Shown here one piece after another: positions 1 to 6,209 of a DNA stretch of 8,138 nucleotides; within the stretch, counting starts at the first letter, position 1; the number at the start of each line of letters is the position of its first letter. Source of the DNA: Ferruginibacter sp. (lineage in GTDB: Bacteria > Bacteroidota > Bacteroidia > Chitinophagales > Chitinophagaceae); contig JAURKN010000092.1 in the NCBI GenBank assembly GCA_030831725.1, forward strand, positions 1 through 8,138, given 5' to 3'. The notes beneath the pieces were generated by a model. The model did no database searches. It was not told the DNA's origin and saw nothing but the letters and a program-made list of their open reading frames with translations. The position numbers were made by a program, and so were the translations under genes.

Positions 1-250
1 ATTGATATGCACCTCCATTGATATTATAGGTATATCCTGTAGATCCAGTTGCGGTAACTGTTATAGCTCCGTTGTTGGTAGACGAACATGGTGTAGCAGA
101 TGTTGCTGTTGCGGAAATCGTAATCGAAACATTCGCGCAAGGGTCAGGATTGTTATTGTTGGGTGTAGGCTGTGTTTCTTTTTTGCACGCCTGAAATACA
201 ATCAGACCAACCAGTAATAAAGAAGAGATTTTTGTTGTTATTGATTTCAT
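1..250 (-). CDS. SprB-repeat lipoprotein, N-terminal part (cut by window edge)
   Basis: The minus strand from the ATG at 250-248 is open to the left edge, giving 83 codons. Residues 1-22 form a lipoprotein signal: basic start (MKSITTK), a hydrophobic core, and lipobox FQAC with Cys22, followed by KKE. A low-complexity linker rich in N, T and P follows. Residues around 61-83 (GAITVTATGSTGYTYNINGG) match the SprB repeat found in secreted and surface proteins of Bacteroidota, including the gliding adhesin SprB. The product is therefore probably an outer-membrane-anchored or surface lipoprotein; its substrate or partner is unknown. The Asp/Asn-free position after Cys gives no inner-membrane retention signal. 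It starts 33 nt after the plsX stop on the same strand, so it may be cotranscribed, although it has no obvious functional link to plsX. No Shine-Dalgarno-like sequence is seen, which is normal for this phylum. The C-terminus and total length are unknown. Confidence 0.8.
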   Translation of the reverse strand, partial: MKSITTKISSLLLVGLIVFQACKKETQPTPNNNNPDPCANVSITISATATSATPCSSTNNGAITVTATGSTGYTYNINGGAYQ

Positions 251-283
251 ATATCTGAAATTAAAATTTGGAGTAAAATTAAG

Positions 284-1228
284 TCAATTTGCGAAACTAT
301 TGCGGATCTTATGGATAAGATCAACTTCAACCATCCTTTTTGCGGTAATGATCATATTGCAGAATGCTTTCGATCCGGAAATGCCGTGTCCGATAATCAC
401 CGGTTTGGAAACGCCTAAAACAGGAACTCCACCATATGATTCGAAATTGAATCGGTTGAGGTGTTCGTCGTTTATATTTCTTCTTTTTACCAAGTCATAA
501 AAACTTTCGGCGAATTTCAGCATGACGTTTCCGGTAAATCCTTCACAAACCATCACGTCTGATTTGTTGATTAGGATGTCTCTGCCTTCTATGTTTCCGA
601 TAAACCTGATTTGCTGATTATCTTTCAAAAGCGGATACGTGGCCTGTGCCAGTAGATTTCCTTTCCCTTCCTCTTCTCCCAAATTGATCAGACCGACACG
701 AGGATTTTCTATGCCTAGAACTTTTTCGGCAAACAGAGATCCTAAAACCGCAAATTGATTCAGGTTTTCCGGTTTACAATCTGAATTCAATCCTACATCC
801 AGCAGGAGACCGAGTGATCCGTCTTCTCTAGGGATATAAGCACCAATCGTTGGACGGATAACACCTTCTATGGTTTTTATGCTGAAAAGGGATCCAACCA
901 TCATCGCTCCGGTATTCCCGGCACTGATGAAAGCATCAATTTGGTCGTTGGCAAGTTGATGAAAGCCAACTGCGATGGAAGAATCTGTTTTTTCTTTCAA
1001 TGCACGAGTGGGATGCTCATGCATCTCTATGGTTTGGCTTGTGTTTATGATGCTGATCTTGTCGGAAGGAATTGCAAATTTTTCCAACTCAATCCGAATG
1101 GCGGATTCGTTTCCCAGCAATGTGAGGTGGCAGTCGGAATCGTGTTGATTGAAGTAATCGTGCACGCCTCTTGCTGCTTCGGCGGGAGCGAAATCACCGC
1201 CCATCATGTCTAATCCAATGTTGATCAT
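284..1228 (-). CDS. plsX: Phosphate acyltransferase PlsX
   Basis: PlsX converts acyl-ACP and phosphate to acyl-phosphate, the donor used by PlsY to make lysophosphatidic acid in phospholipid synthesis; it acts at the cytoplasmic face of the membrane. The 314-residue product has the family landmarks in order: GLDMMGGD (5-12), ISAGNTGAMM (101-110), LLDVGLNSD (142-150) with QFAVLGSLFAEKV after it, INLGEEEGKG (181-190), NIEGRDI (212-218), CEGFTGNVMLKFAES (228-242) and YGGVPVLGV near 265-273 followed by IIGHG. Length is normal. I chose the ATG at 1228 because the family begins directly with a short beta strand and DMMGGD; an in-frame ATG 27 nt upstream adds only MEFYFNPQG. It lies 87 nt downstream of rpmF, the conserved order. 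A hairpin in that gap may limit expression relative to rpmF. In many Bacteroidota fabH follows plsX; here it does not. Confidence 0.97.
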   Translation of the reverse strand: MINIGLDMMGGDFAPAEAARGVHDYFNQHDSDCHLTLLGNESAIRIELEKFAIPSDKISIINTSQTIEMHEHPTRALKEKTDSSIAVGFHQLANDQIDAFISAGNTGAMMVGSLFSIKTIEGVIRPTIGAYIPREDGSLGLLLDVGLNSDCKPENLNQFAVLGSLFAEKVLGIENPRVGLINLGEEEGKGNLLAQATYPLLKDNQQIRFIGNIEGRDILINKSDVMVCEGFTGNVMLKFAESFYDLVKRRNINDEHLNRFNFESYGGVPVLGVSKPVIIGHGISGSKAFCNMIITAKRMVEVDLIHKIRNSFAN

Positions 1229-1248
1229 GCCTTGAGGGTTAAAATAAA

Positions 1249-1291
1249 ATTCCAAAACCGCGAGTAATGAATAACTTCCCGGTTTTGGAAT
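1249..1291 (-). terminator. Hairpin between rpmF and plsX, possible terminator or attenuator
   Basis: A perfect 12-bp inverted repeat has arms ATTCCAAAACCG at 1249-1260 and CGGTTTTGGAAT at 1280-1291, with a 19-nt loop. Read on the minus strand it is followed immediately by a T-rich tract (TTTATTTT at 1248-1241). On the plus strand no T-run follows. It begins 24 nt after the rpmF stop and ends about 20 nt before the plsX start. It looks like a weak intrinsic terminator inside the operon. The loop is long and the T-run is interrupted, so partial termination or an RNA-stability role is equally possible. Confidence 0.5.
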
Positions 1292-1315
1292 ACATGAACA
1301 AATGAATAATTATGA

Positions 1316-1510
1316 TTAGGCTTTAAGAGGGGCCTTTTCAGCTACTAATTTTCCTTTGTAGTACAATTTACCTTCGCTAACGTGTGCGCGGTGACGAACA
1401 TGTGTTTCGCCAGTTGTTGAATCCACGCTCAACGTGGGTTCAGAAGCCTTGTAGTGCGTTCTTCTTTTGGCACTGCGCTGCTGCGAATGACGTCGTTTGG
1501 GATTAGGCAT
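1316..1510 (-). CDS. rpmF: 50S ribosomal protein L32 (zinc-free type)
   Basis: This 64-residue basic protein is a structural component of the large ribosomal subunit. The N-terminus MPNPKRRHSQQRSAKRRTHY is diagnostic of bacterial L32, and the TGETHVRHRAHVSEGKLYYK stretch (34-53) matches the C-terminal half. Length is normal. It contains no cysteine: the CxxC...C zinc-ribbon ligands of many L32 proteins are replaced (VDSTTGE where CPNCGE would be), so it is the C-minus, zinc-independent form. It lies 36 nt downstream of the DUF177 gene and upstream of plsX, which is a widely conserved order. No separate promoter is visible in the 36-nt gap, so transcription probably comes from the promoter in front of the DUF177 gene. 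Confidence 0.97.
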   Translation of the reverse strand: MPNPKRRHSQQRSAKRRTHYKASEPTLSVDSTTGETHVRHRAHVSEGKLYYKGKLVAEKAPLKA

Positions 1511-1546
1511 GGCTTTGTTTTTTTATTTTGTTTACGAACTTTATTT

Positions 1547-2089
1547 TTAATTGCCCTTGAATTTGTCCAATCCTTTCCAAATGCTGTTGGACAAAGTTTC
1601 ATTGTGGCTTTCCTTCATGATTTTCAGCTTTTCAAGCACTTCCTCATTGCATGTCGATCGGCCGTTTTCATCGTTCGCACATACTTTTTGCATGGGAACA
1701 CTGAGAAGCACGAATTCATACAACCAGTTTTCTACGTCGAGGTGACTTTCGTTTCTTGAAATGTAAAAAACATCGGGATCTTCCTCCTGTTCATTCATTT
1801 CTATCGGATTGTCGACCAATTTAACCAACATCTTAAACTCATCCCAAAGGTCGAGTTTCAATGGGTTTCCGCAACGATCACATATGGATCCGGCAGAACC
1901 ACCGATTTCAAATGTCAGCAACATGAATCCTGCATTCTTATCAAGCAACATTTTTATCTGTGCCTGGGGATGCTCTAAATCAGTCACTCCTCTTTCTAAA
2001 AAGAACTTTTCATCCAAATCATAACGAAACTCGTGCAAACCGGGCTTCAATCCAACGAAAGCGATCTCATATGCCCGTTTATTTGCCAT
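1547..2089 (-). CDS. DUF177 / YceD family protein
   Basis: A 180-residue member of the DUF177 (YceD) family, whose gene is very often next to rpmF. YceD homologues have been linked to ribosome or 23S rRNA biogenesis; the biochemical role is not settled. Visible landmarks are the N-terminal EIAFVGLKPGLHEF (8-21), a central CDRCG (70-74) with strand-rich sequence on either side, an acidic stretch near 98-106 (MNEQEEDPD), and CANDENGRSTC (137-147). The four cysteines (70, 73, 137, 147) could form a zinc site. I place the start at the ATG at 2089: an in-frame TTG at 2113 adds eight unlike-family residues and lies inside the apparent -7 promoter element, so it would not be on the transcript. It is the first gene of the minus-strand run DUF177-rpmF-plsX. 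Confidence 0.92.
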   Translation of the reverse strand: MANKRAYEIAFVGLKPGLHEFRYDLDEKFFLERGVTDLEHPQAQIKMLLDKNAGFMLLTFEIGGSAGSICDRCGNPLKLDLWDEFKMLVKLVDNPIEMNEQEEDPDVFYISRNESHLDVENWLYEFVLLSVPMQKVCANDENGRSTCNEEVLEKLKIMKESHNETLSNSIWKGLDKFKGN

Positions 2090-2110
2090 AGAGCTTCGAT
2101 TAAAGGAGGG

Positions 2111-2118
2111 CAAAGGTA
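2111..2118 (-). promoter_or_regulatory. Bacteroidota -7 promoter element for DUF177-rpmF-plsX
   Basis: On the minus strand these bases read TACCTTTG, a full match to the TAnnTTTG -7 consensus used by the primary sigma factor of this phylum. Transcription would start near 2105, leaving a leader of about 16 nt before the ATG at 2089. I see no good TTG/TTTG -33 element at the usual spacing, so this rests on the -7 element and its position. Confidence 0.5.
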
Positions 2119-2253
2119 GTCTTTTTTTTGATAAAAAAGGACCTATTCCATGATTTTTATCCTTTCACAAGCCTTCATGCCCTCATTTTCAGCAGTTTAT
2201 ATTAAAAATTGAACCTTGGGACGGCTTTGAAACCTAATTTTAACCCGTAAATC

Positions 2254-3339
2254 ATGCGCAAATTTAACGCCATCATACCTTTCTTGGCCCGTTATCGGAT
2301 TGCCATCTTTTTGATGGTAACCACCATTTTCACACTAATCTTTGCATCAAATACCTTCATCGTTGAAAATATTTTCACAAATGGCTGGTATCCGATTTGG
2401 GTGAAGGGAATTCCACTCATAACTGCTTACCTGCCTTTTTCAATAGGGGATATCTTTTACACTGTTGTTCTCTTATATGTAATGGGACATTCGATCAAGT
2501 TGTTAAACAAAGCACGAAAGACTCTTGCCGCGGTAGTGATATTAAAGAAAGCATCATACCGTCTTTTTGTGTTTCTTTTGACGACATACCTGATTTTTCT
2601 TTGGGTTTGGGGTTTGCATTACTTCCGACCTCAGATATCAGGTCGATTTCAATTGAGTGAAAAAAAATACAACCTTGGGGAGTTGGTCAGGTTGAATGAA
2701 ACCCTGATTGCGGAGTTACAAAACAATAGGTCTACACATCAACAAAATTGGGACGTGATCAATCATGCTATTCGAAAAGCATATGATTCGGCAAAAATAA
2801 TTTCATTACAAGAGTCGAAAAGATTGAGGGTGAAGAAATCATTATTTAGCAAAGGGATTGCTTATCTCGGTATTTCGGGGTACTACAATCCTTTTACCGG
2901 AGAGGCACAGATGGATCAAGAATATCCCAAAACATTGAAAAGTTTTGTTGCGGCGCATGAAATCGCACATCAGTTGGGCTATGCCAGGGAGGATGATGCC
3001 AATTTTTTAGCCTTTTACGCTTCAGAACATAGCAAGGACAGTGCTTTACTGTATTCGACCCGTGTTCAGATGTTCATTTATGCAAACAGGGCATTGTACG
3101 ACTGTGACTCATCAAAAGCCAGAGAATTCCAGAAAAAGCTGCCGCTCGAAGCTAGGGGTGACATCAAGGCCTTATATGAATACTACGAAAGCAAAAAAAA
3201 TCCGATAGAACCATGGGTGACCAAGTTTTATGGATTATTCATGAAATCACATAAGCAACCACAGGGGATAGTCACATACAGAGAAGTTTTATCTCTGGTG
3301 ATGGATTATTACAGAAAACACAAATGGGGTATTCGTTAG
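2254..3339 (+). CDS. DUF3810 family membrane protein with HEXXH metalloprotease motif
   Basis: The 361-residue product resembles the DUF3810 family, which has no established function. Three hydrophobic segments lie in the N-terminal third (about 14-33, 66-84 and 102-121), the first after a basic stretch, so the protein is anchored in the inner membrane. The rest is a soluble domain. At 235-248 it has HEIAHQLGYAREDD: an HEXXH zinc-protease signature (H235, E236, H239) followed by G242 and the acidic cluster E246, D247, D248, then ANFLAFYAS. This suggests a zinc-dependent peptidase, although the third ligand cannot be fixed by eye and no substrate is known. The tract FSKGIAYLGISGYYNPFTGE (198-217) before it is also family-like. 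The ATG at 2254 directly precedes a plausible N-terminus. It is divergent from the DUF177 gene, and its TAG stop overlaps the dcd stop on the other strand, leaving no space for a terminator. Confidence 0.85.
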   Translation: MRKFNAIIPFLARYRIAIFLMVTTIFTLIFASNTFIVENIFTNGWYPIWVKGIPLITAYLPFSIGDIFYTVVLLYVMGHSIKLLNKARKTLAAVVILKKASYRLFVFLLTTYLIFLWVWGLHYFRPQISGRFQLSEKKYNLGELVRLNETLIAELQNNRSTHQQNWDVINHAIRKAYDSAKIISLQESKRLRVKKSLFSKGIAYLGISGYYNPFTGEAQMDQEYPKTLKSFVAAHEIAHQLGYAREDDANFLAFYASEHSKDSALLYSTRVQMFIYANRALYDCDSSKAREFQKKLPLEARGDIKALYEYYESKKNPIEPWVTKFYGLFMKSHKQPQGIVTYREVLSLVMDYYRKHKWGIR

Positions 3340-3872
3340 AAAGAATTCTTCCACATCATGCTCTCAACAGGACGATTGGGCTGTCCGCTGTATTTTGCAT
3401 TTGATTTTTGATTGTATTTCACTTCAATCTCTCCTTCAACCGGGAAATAAATCAATTGGCCAATAGGCATTCCTTTATATACCCTTACCGGTTTTTTGAC
3501 AGAAATCTCCAAGGTCCAGTTCCCGCAAAATCCAACATCCCCTTTACCGGCTGTCGCGTGGATATCAATACCCAGGCGACCAGTAGAAGATTTTCCTTCC
3601 AAAAAAGGCACATGGGCATGCGTCTCCGTATATTCCTCGGTCACTCCAAGATATAATGTGTCGGGTTGCAGTACAAACCCCTCATCTGGGATTTGAAAAT
3701 GACTGATGGTGTTGTGTTTTTTTGCATCAAGTTCATCGCTGTCGTATGTGGCCAGATTTCCACCAAGGTGAACATCGTAGCTGTTGCTGCCTAAGCAGGT
3801 TCGCGTGTAAGGTTTGATGACAATCGTTCCCTTATCCATCTCTTCCAGTATTCTTTTATCGCTCAGAATCAT
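3336..3872 (-). CDS. dcd: dCTP deaminase
   Basis: Dcd deaminates dCTP to dUTP, supplying dUMP for thymidylate synthesis; it is a cytoplasmic trimer of the dUTPase-like beta fold. The 178-residue protein starts MILSDKRI and has the core motif EGKSSTGRLGIDIHATAG (92-109) with S95, S96 and R99, then GDVGFCGNWTLEIS (111-124), whose Glu122 is at the position of the catalytic glutamate (E138 in E. coli Dcd). MPIGQLIYF (135-143) and the C-terminal KYSGQ...PVESMMW follow. The C-terminus closing over the active site is present, and length is close to the family's usual 180-195. The sequence alone does not exclude a bifunctional dCTP deaminase/dUTPase. It is transcribed alone toward the DUF3810 gene, with overlapping stop codons, and is divergent from the PPTase gene, from which it is separated by 72 nt. 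Confidence 0.95.
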   Translation of the reverse strand: MILSDKRILEEMDKGTIVIKPYTRTCLGSNSYDVHLGGNLATYDSDELDAKKHNTISHFQIPDEGFVLQPDTLYLGVTEEYTETHAHVPFLEGKSSTGRLGIDIHATAGKGDVGFCGNWTLEISVKKPVRVYKGMPIGQLIYFPVEGEIEVKYNQKSNAKYSGQPNRPVESMMWKNSF

Positions 3873-3944
3873 TATTGTGTGATTGGTTGTTACTTTGTAA
3901 AAATAAAAGCTTCCTTTTTTTCAACTGAATTTTCATAGCCGCTG

Positions 3945-4577
3945 ATGCCATTGCTTTATCAACAAAATATCAACGAACACGTGAAATGGGCCTTATGGCA
4001 GATGGATGAGCCTGAATCGTTTTTTATTCTGGATGGTTATGATGCAAACCATATCGGTCATGCTCAAAAGAGAAAACAACATCTAGCAGGAAGATATGTG
4101 ATGAAATTTTTGATGCCCGATCTGAATGTAAATGACATCATAGCTCCTCCAAATCGAAAGCCCTATTTTTCAAAACACACAGGAGTAGATTTTTCCGTAA
4201 GTCACTCCAATCAAATGGTAGGGGTTTTGATCGGTCAGCAACACCATGTTGGAATGGATATCGAGTTTCCGGGTCAAAAGGTAATGATGGTAAAGGATAA
4301 ATTCATGACCGAAGAAGAGTTTATGGGATTTCATGGCGATTCCGTTTCGGATGATGAAAAAGCCACCATTTGTTGGACCGTTAAGGAGTCGGCGTATAAA
4401 TTGATCGGAAAGATGGGAGTGGATTTCAAAAGGGATTTACAGATAAAGGAAGTAATGACCACCGGAGAAGGATGGACCGCCCGCCTCAAATATTCAGGAT
4501 TGCCTGATGATCTGCTTACTGCCAACGGTTTTTGTATCGAAGGCGCACATGTCTGTTTGATGATGAAAAAAAATTAA
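3945..4577 (+). CDS. 4'-phosphopantetheinyl transferase (Sfp/AcpT type)
   Basis: This enzyme transfers the phosphopantetheine arm of coenzyme A to a serine of an acyl or peptidyl carrier protein, using Mg2+. The 210-residue protein has the superfamily motifs in order: a basic region RKQHLAGRYVMKFL (43-56), RKPYF (71-75), FSVSHS (83-88), the Mg-binding VGMDIE (102-107; D105, E107), and WTVKESAYKLIGK (144-156; E148, K152). Length matches the Sfp-like group rather than the short AcpS group. It could modify the fatty-acid ACP or a secondary-metabolite carrier protein; no carrier protein or synthase is in the window to decide. The ATG at 3945 is the only start that gives a normal N-terminus. It is convergent with the DUF2130 gene with only 2 nt between stops. 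No clear promoter is seen in the 72-nt gap shared with dcd. Confidence 0.93.
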   Translation: MPLLYQQNINEHVKWALWQMDEPESFFILDGYDANHIGHAQKRKQHLAGRYVMKFLMPDLNVNDIIAPPNRKPYFSKHTGVDFSVSHSNQMVGVLIGQQHHVGMDIEFPGQKVMMVKDKFMTEEEFMGFHGDSVSDDEKATICWTVKESAYKLIGKMGVDFKRDLQIKEVMTTGEGWTARLKYSGLPDDLLTANGFCIEGAHVCLMMKKN

Positions 4578-4579
4578 GA

Positions 4580-5854
4580 TCATTCATCGATCCATTTCTC
4601 ATCTTCTTTGTCCTGTAATTCCATATCTATCGCATGCTGTCCCGCAATGCCTTGCATGGATCCTGAGATCTGCAAAGAGTTTTGAATGATCAATTCGAGT
4701 TGTTTTTCTTTTTTCTTCCAGTTGCGTTCGAAATCGTCTCTTTCTTTTTGAAGCATTTGTCGCAGATTGCGAAAACCTTCCCGGATTGCATTCCAGTTGC
4801 CGACAAATTCGGGACCGGTGAGATAGTTGTAAAGTGCAACCATTTTATCGCCTTTGTTTTCCTGATTCTTTCTGGCCTCAAATACGCGTATGATGCCGGC
4901 GCGAAGGAGTTGAGTCAAACTTTTGACTTCTCTAAAGGTGCATATATACACGCCGTTTTTTTCGCCGAACTGCTCCATTTCCTTAGGCATCGTTTTGGTT
5001 ACGATTACCGCCAAGTCTGCTTTTTGCGACAGCATGTCCGCTTTTAGTTTGTCTATCCAATCGCCACCGAAATTTTCGGTTCTTTTGCTTTCAAAAATGA
5101 TTTTGCCACATTCATTTCCAAATTGGTTGTTGATGGTCATGATGCAATCCGCTCCTTTAACGCCTTTACCCACTTCGGTAACGATGTCATAAGGAAAGTG
5201 ATTTCGCAGCAGTTCTTCCAGCGCGAGCTCCTGAACCTCTCCCTGCAACTGCATCGATCCTTGTTCCGCTTTTCTCTTCATCTGATCTGCGAGGTCCTTC
5301 TGATCCTTGAGTTGTTTCTCCAGTTCCATAACCTTTTGCATCATGTCATCCTCTTTTATTTTGTTACGTTCAGCTTCCTGTTTACGGATTGAGTCCACAA
5401 TTGTATTTCTCTCTTCCTGCAATCTTTTTTCAATACTCAACTCCATTTCTTCCTCCCTGTTTTTAAGCTCTTTCTCTCTTTTCAAATATTCAAGCTCTTT
5501 TGCTTTTGCCTCTTTAAGGCGATCTTCCTGTTCTTTGTTGCTTGATTCAAGTGATTGCAACTTCTCCTCAAAATCTTTCGCCAAACTGGATTTCAACTGT
5601 TCACTCAATTCACTGTGTATCTTGCTTTTTTCCTGGTTCAATCTTTCCTGAAATAGCTGATTCTCTCTTTTCTTTTTTTCTTCGAAAGCCTCTACCTCTG
5701 TTGCCAGTTTGTTTTTTTCAATTGCAATCTTTTCCTGAGATTCTTTCCATTTTTCCTGGTAATCTTTTTTGATTTTTTGCTCGAGGTCGGCGGCGATGAC
5801 GTTCTCCACATCGAATGTGTTTCCACAATTCGGACAGGTGATATTGTTGTTCAT
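4580..5854 (-). CDS. DUF2130 family coiled-coil protein with PD-(D/E)XK-like core
   Basis: The 424-residue product resembles the DUF2130 family; no function is established. Residues 5-11 are ITCPNCG, half of a zinc ribbon. Residues about 22-205 are highly charged, rich in E, K, Q and L, and almost certainly a long coiled coil. A globular domain at about 206-330 holds EVQELALEELLRNHFPYDIV, then GVKGADCIM (231-239) and IIFESKRTENFGGDWIDKL (252-270). The spacing of D236 and ESK (255-257) resembles a PD-(D/E)XK nuclease core; this is inference from the motif. A second helical, charged segment (350-393) follows and the tail is acidic. I chose the ATG at 5854 because the CPNCG start is the family N-terminus. 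An in-frame ATG at 5950 would add 32 residues with a hydrophobic segment. The gene stands alone between the PPTase gene and the tRNA. Confidence 0.85.
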   Translation of the reverse strand: MNNNITCPNCGNTFDVENVIAADLEQKIKKDYQEKWKESQEKIAIEKNKLATEVEAFEEKKKRENQLFQERLNQEKSKIHSELSEQLKSSLAKDFEEKLQSLESSNKEQEDRLKEAKAKELEYLKREKELKNREEEMELSIEKRLQEERNTIVDSIRKQEAERNKIKEDDMMQKVMELEKQLKDQKDLADQMKRKAEQGSMQLQGEVQELALEELLRNHFPYDIVTEVGKGVKGADCIMTINNQFGNECGKIIFESKRTENFGGDWIDKLKADMLSQKADLAVIVTKTMPKEMEQFGEKNGVYICTFREVKSLTQLLRAGIIRVFEARKNQENKGDKMVALYNYLTGPEFVGNWNAIREGFRNLRQMLQKERDDFERNWKKKEKQLELIIQNSLQISGSMQGIAGQHAIDMELQDKEDEKWIDE

Positions 5855-6034
5855 GAGGGAATATTTAAATGATGTTTGTTTGGAATGGAAAACTAAAATT
5901 ATGAGCAAAATGTTGAATAATGACACGATGGGGAAAAATAGGCGAATCATTTTATAAAATGGGAAAGCACTTCTATTTCAGTGAGTCTTATGAACGATAG
6001 ATAGGAGGAGGTTTTTTAATTATGGGATAAATAC

Positions 6035-6042
6035 TATCTTTG
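6035..6042 (+). promoter_or_regulatory. Bacteroidota -7 promoter element for tRNA-Leu
   Basis: TATCTTTG is a full match to TAnnTTTG, 31 nt before the first base of the tRNA. Transcription would start near 6048, giving a 5' leader of about 26 nt to be removed by RNase P. The -33 region has only a T-run (6012-6017) at a slightly short spacing, not a clean TTG. Confidence 0.55.
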
Positions 6043-6073
6043 CCATCCGAAAATGAAAACACTCATTTCCAAT

Positions 6074-6157
6074 GCGGCGATGGCGAAATTGGTAGACGCA
6101 CTACTTTGAGGTGGTAGCGCCCGAAAGGGTGTGGGAGTTCGAATCTCCTTTGCCGCA
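6074..6157 (+). tRNA. tRNA-Leu (anticodon GAG)
   Basis: The cloverleaf folds fully. The acceptor arms GCGGCGA (6074-6080) and TTGCCGC (6150-6156) pair with one G-U, and the discriminator is A6157. The D arm has stem GCG/CGC and GG in the loop. The anticodon stem CTACT/GGTAG encloses TTGAGGT, with anticodon GAG at 6108-6110, which reads CUC and CUU codons. A long class II variable arm (CGCCC-GAAA-GGGTG) is as expected for leucine. The T arm is GGGAG-TTCGAAT-CTCCT. CCA is not encoded; the bases after A73 are CAA. Its 3' end is repeated twice downstream. Confidence 0.97.
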
Positions 6158-6209
6158 CAATAAAAAGCCCTGTATCTAATCATGCAGGGCTTTTGCTTTA
6201 TGGCGAAGC
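6142..6209 (+). repeat. Direct repeat copy 1: tRNA 3' end plus terminator
   Basis: This 68-bp stretch matches 6317-6384 at 67 of 68 positions (offset 175). It includes the last part of the T loop, the 3' T stem and 3' acceptor strand of the tRNA, then the first terminator hairpin and the sequence TTTATGGCGAAGC. The only difference, G6184 against A6359, lies in the hairpin and keeps it paired. Confidence 0.95.
6163..6194 (+). terminator. Intrinsic terminator of tRNA-Leu (first copy)
   Basis: A 13-bp stem pairs AAAAGCCCTGTAT (6163-6175) with ATGCAGGGCTTTT (6182-6194), with a 6-nt loop CTAATC and one G-U pair. The T-run forms the 3' arm end. It begins 6 nt after the tRNA discriminator base and is the expected terminator for the tRNA transcript. 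The A-run on the left arm means it could also work on the opposite strand. Confidence 0.85.

Noticed and set aside
2..217. Plus-strand open frame of 71 codons at the left edge
   Set aside because: It is cysteine- and arginine-rich in an odd way and lies opposite a clear lipoprotein signal and SprB repeat on the minus strand.
941..1213. Plus-strand open frame of 90 codons inside plsX
   Set aside because: It is fully antisense to well-conserved plsX motifs and has no recognisable domain.
2130..2161. AT-rich inverted repeat GATAAAAA / TTTTTATC in the divergent promoter region
   Set aside because: It is 8 bp of almost only A and T with a 16-nt loop in an AT-rich gap, and is easily expected by chance.
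3341..3350. Perfect palindrome AAGAATTCTT near the dcd/DUF3810 junction
   Set aside because: It lies within the dcd coding end, has no loop and no T-run, and so is not a terminator or a convincing operator.
6003..6029. Strong Shine-Dalgarno-like AGGAGGAGG followed by an ATG
   Set aside because: The ATG is followed by one codon and then TAA, and it sits just upstream of the tRNA promoter; there is no coding product.
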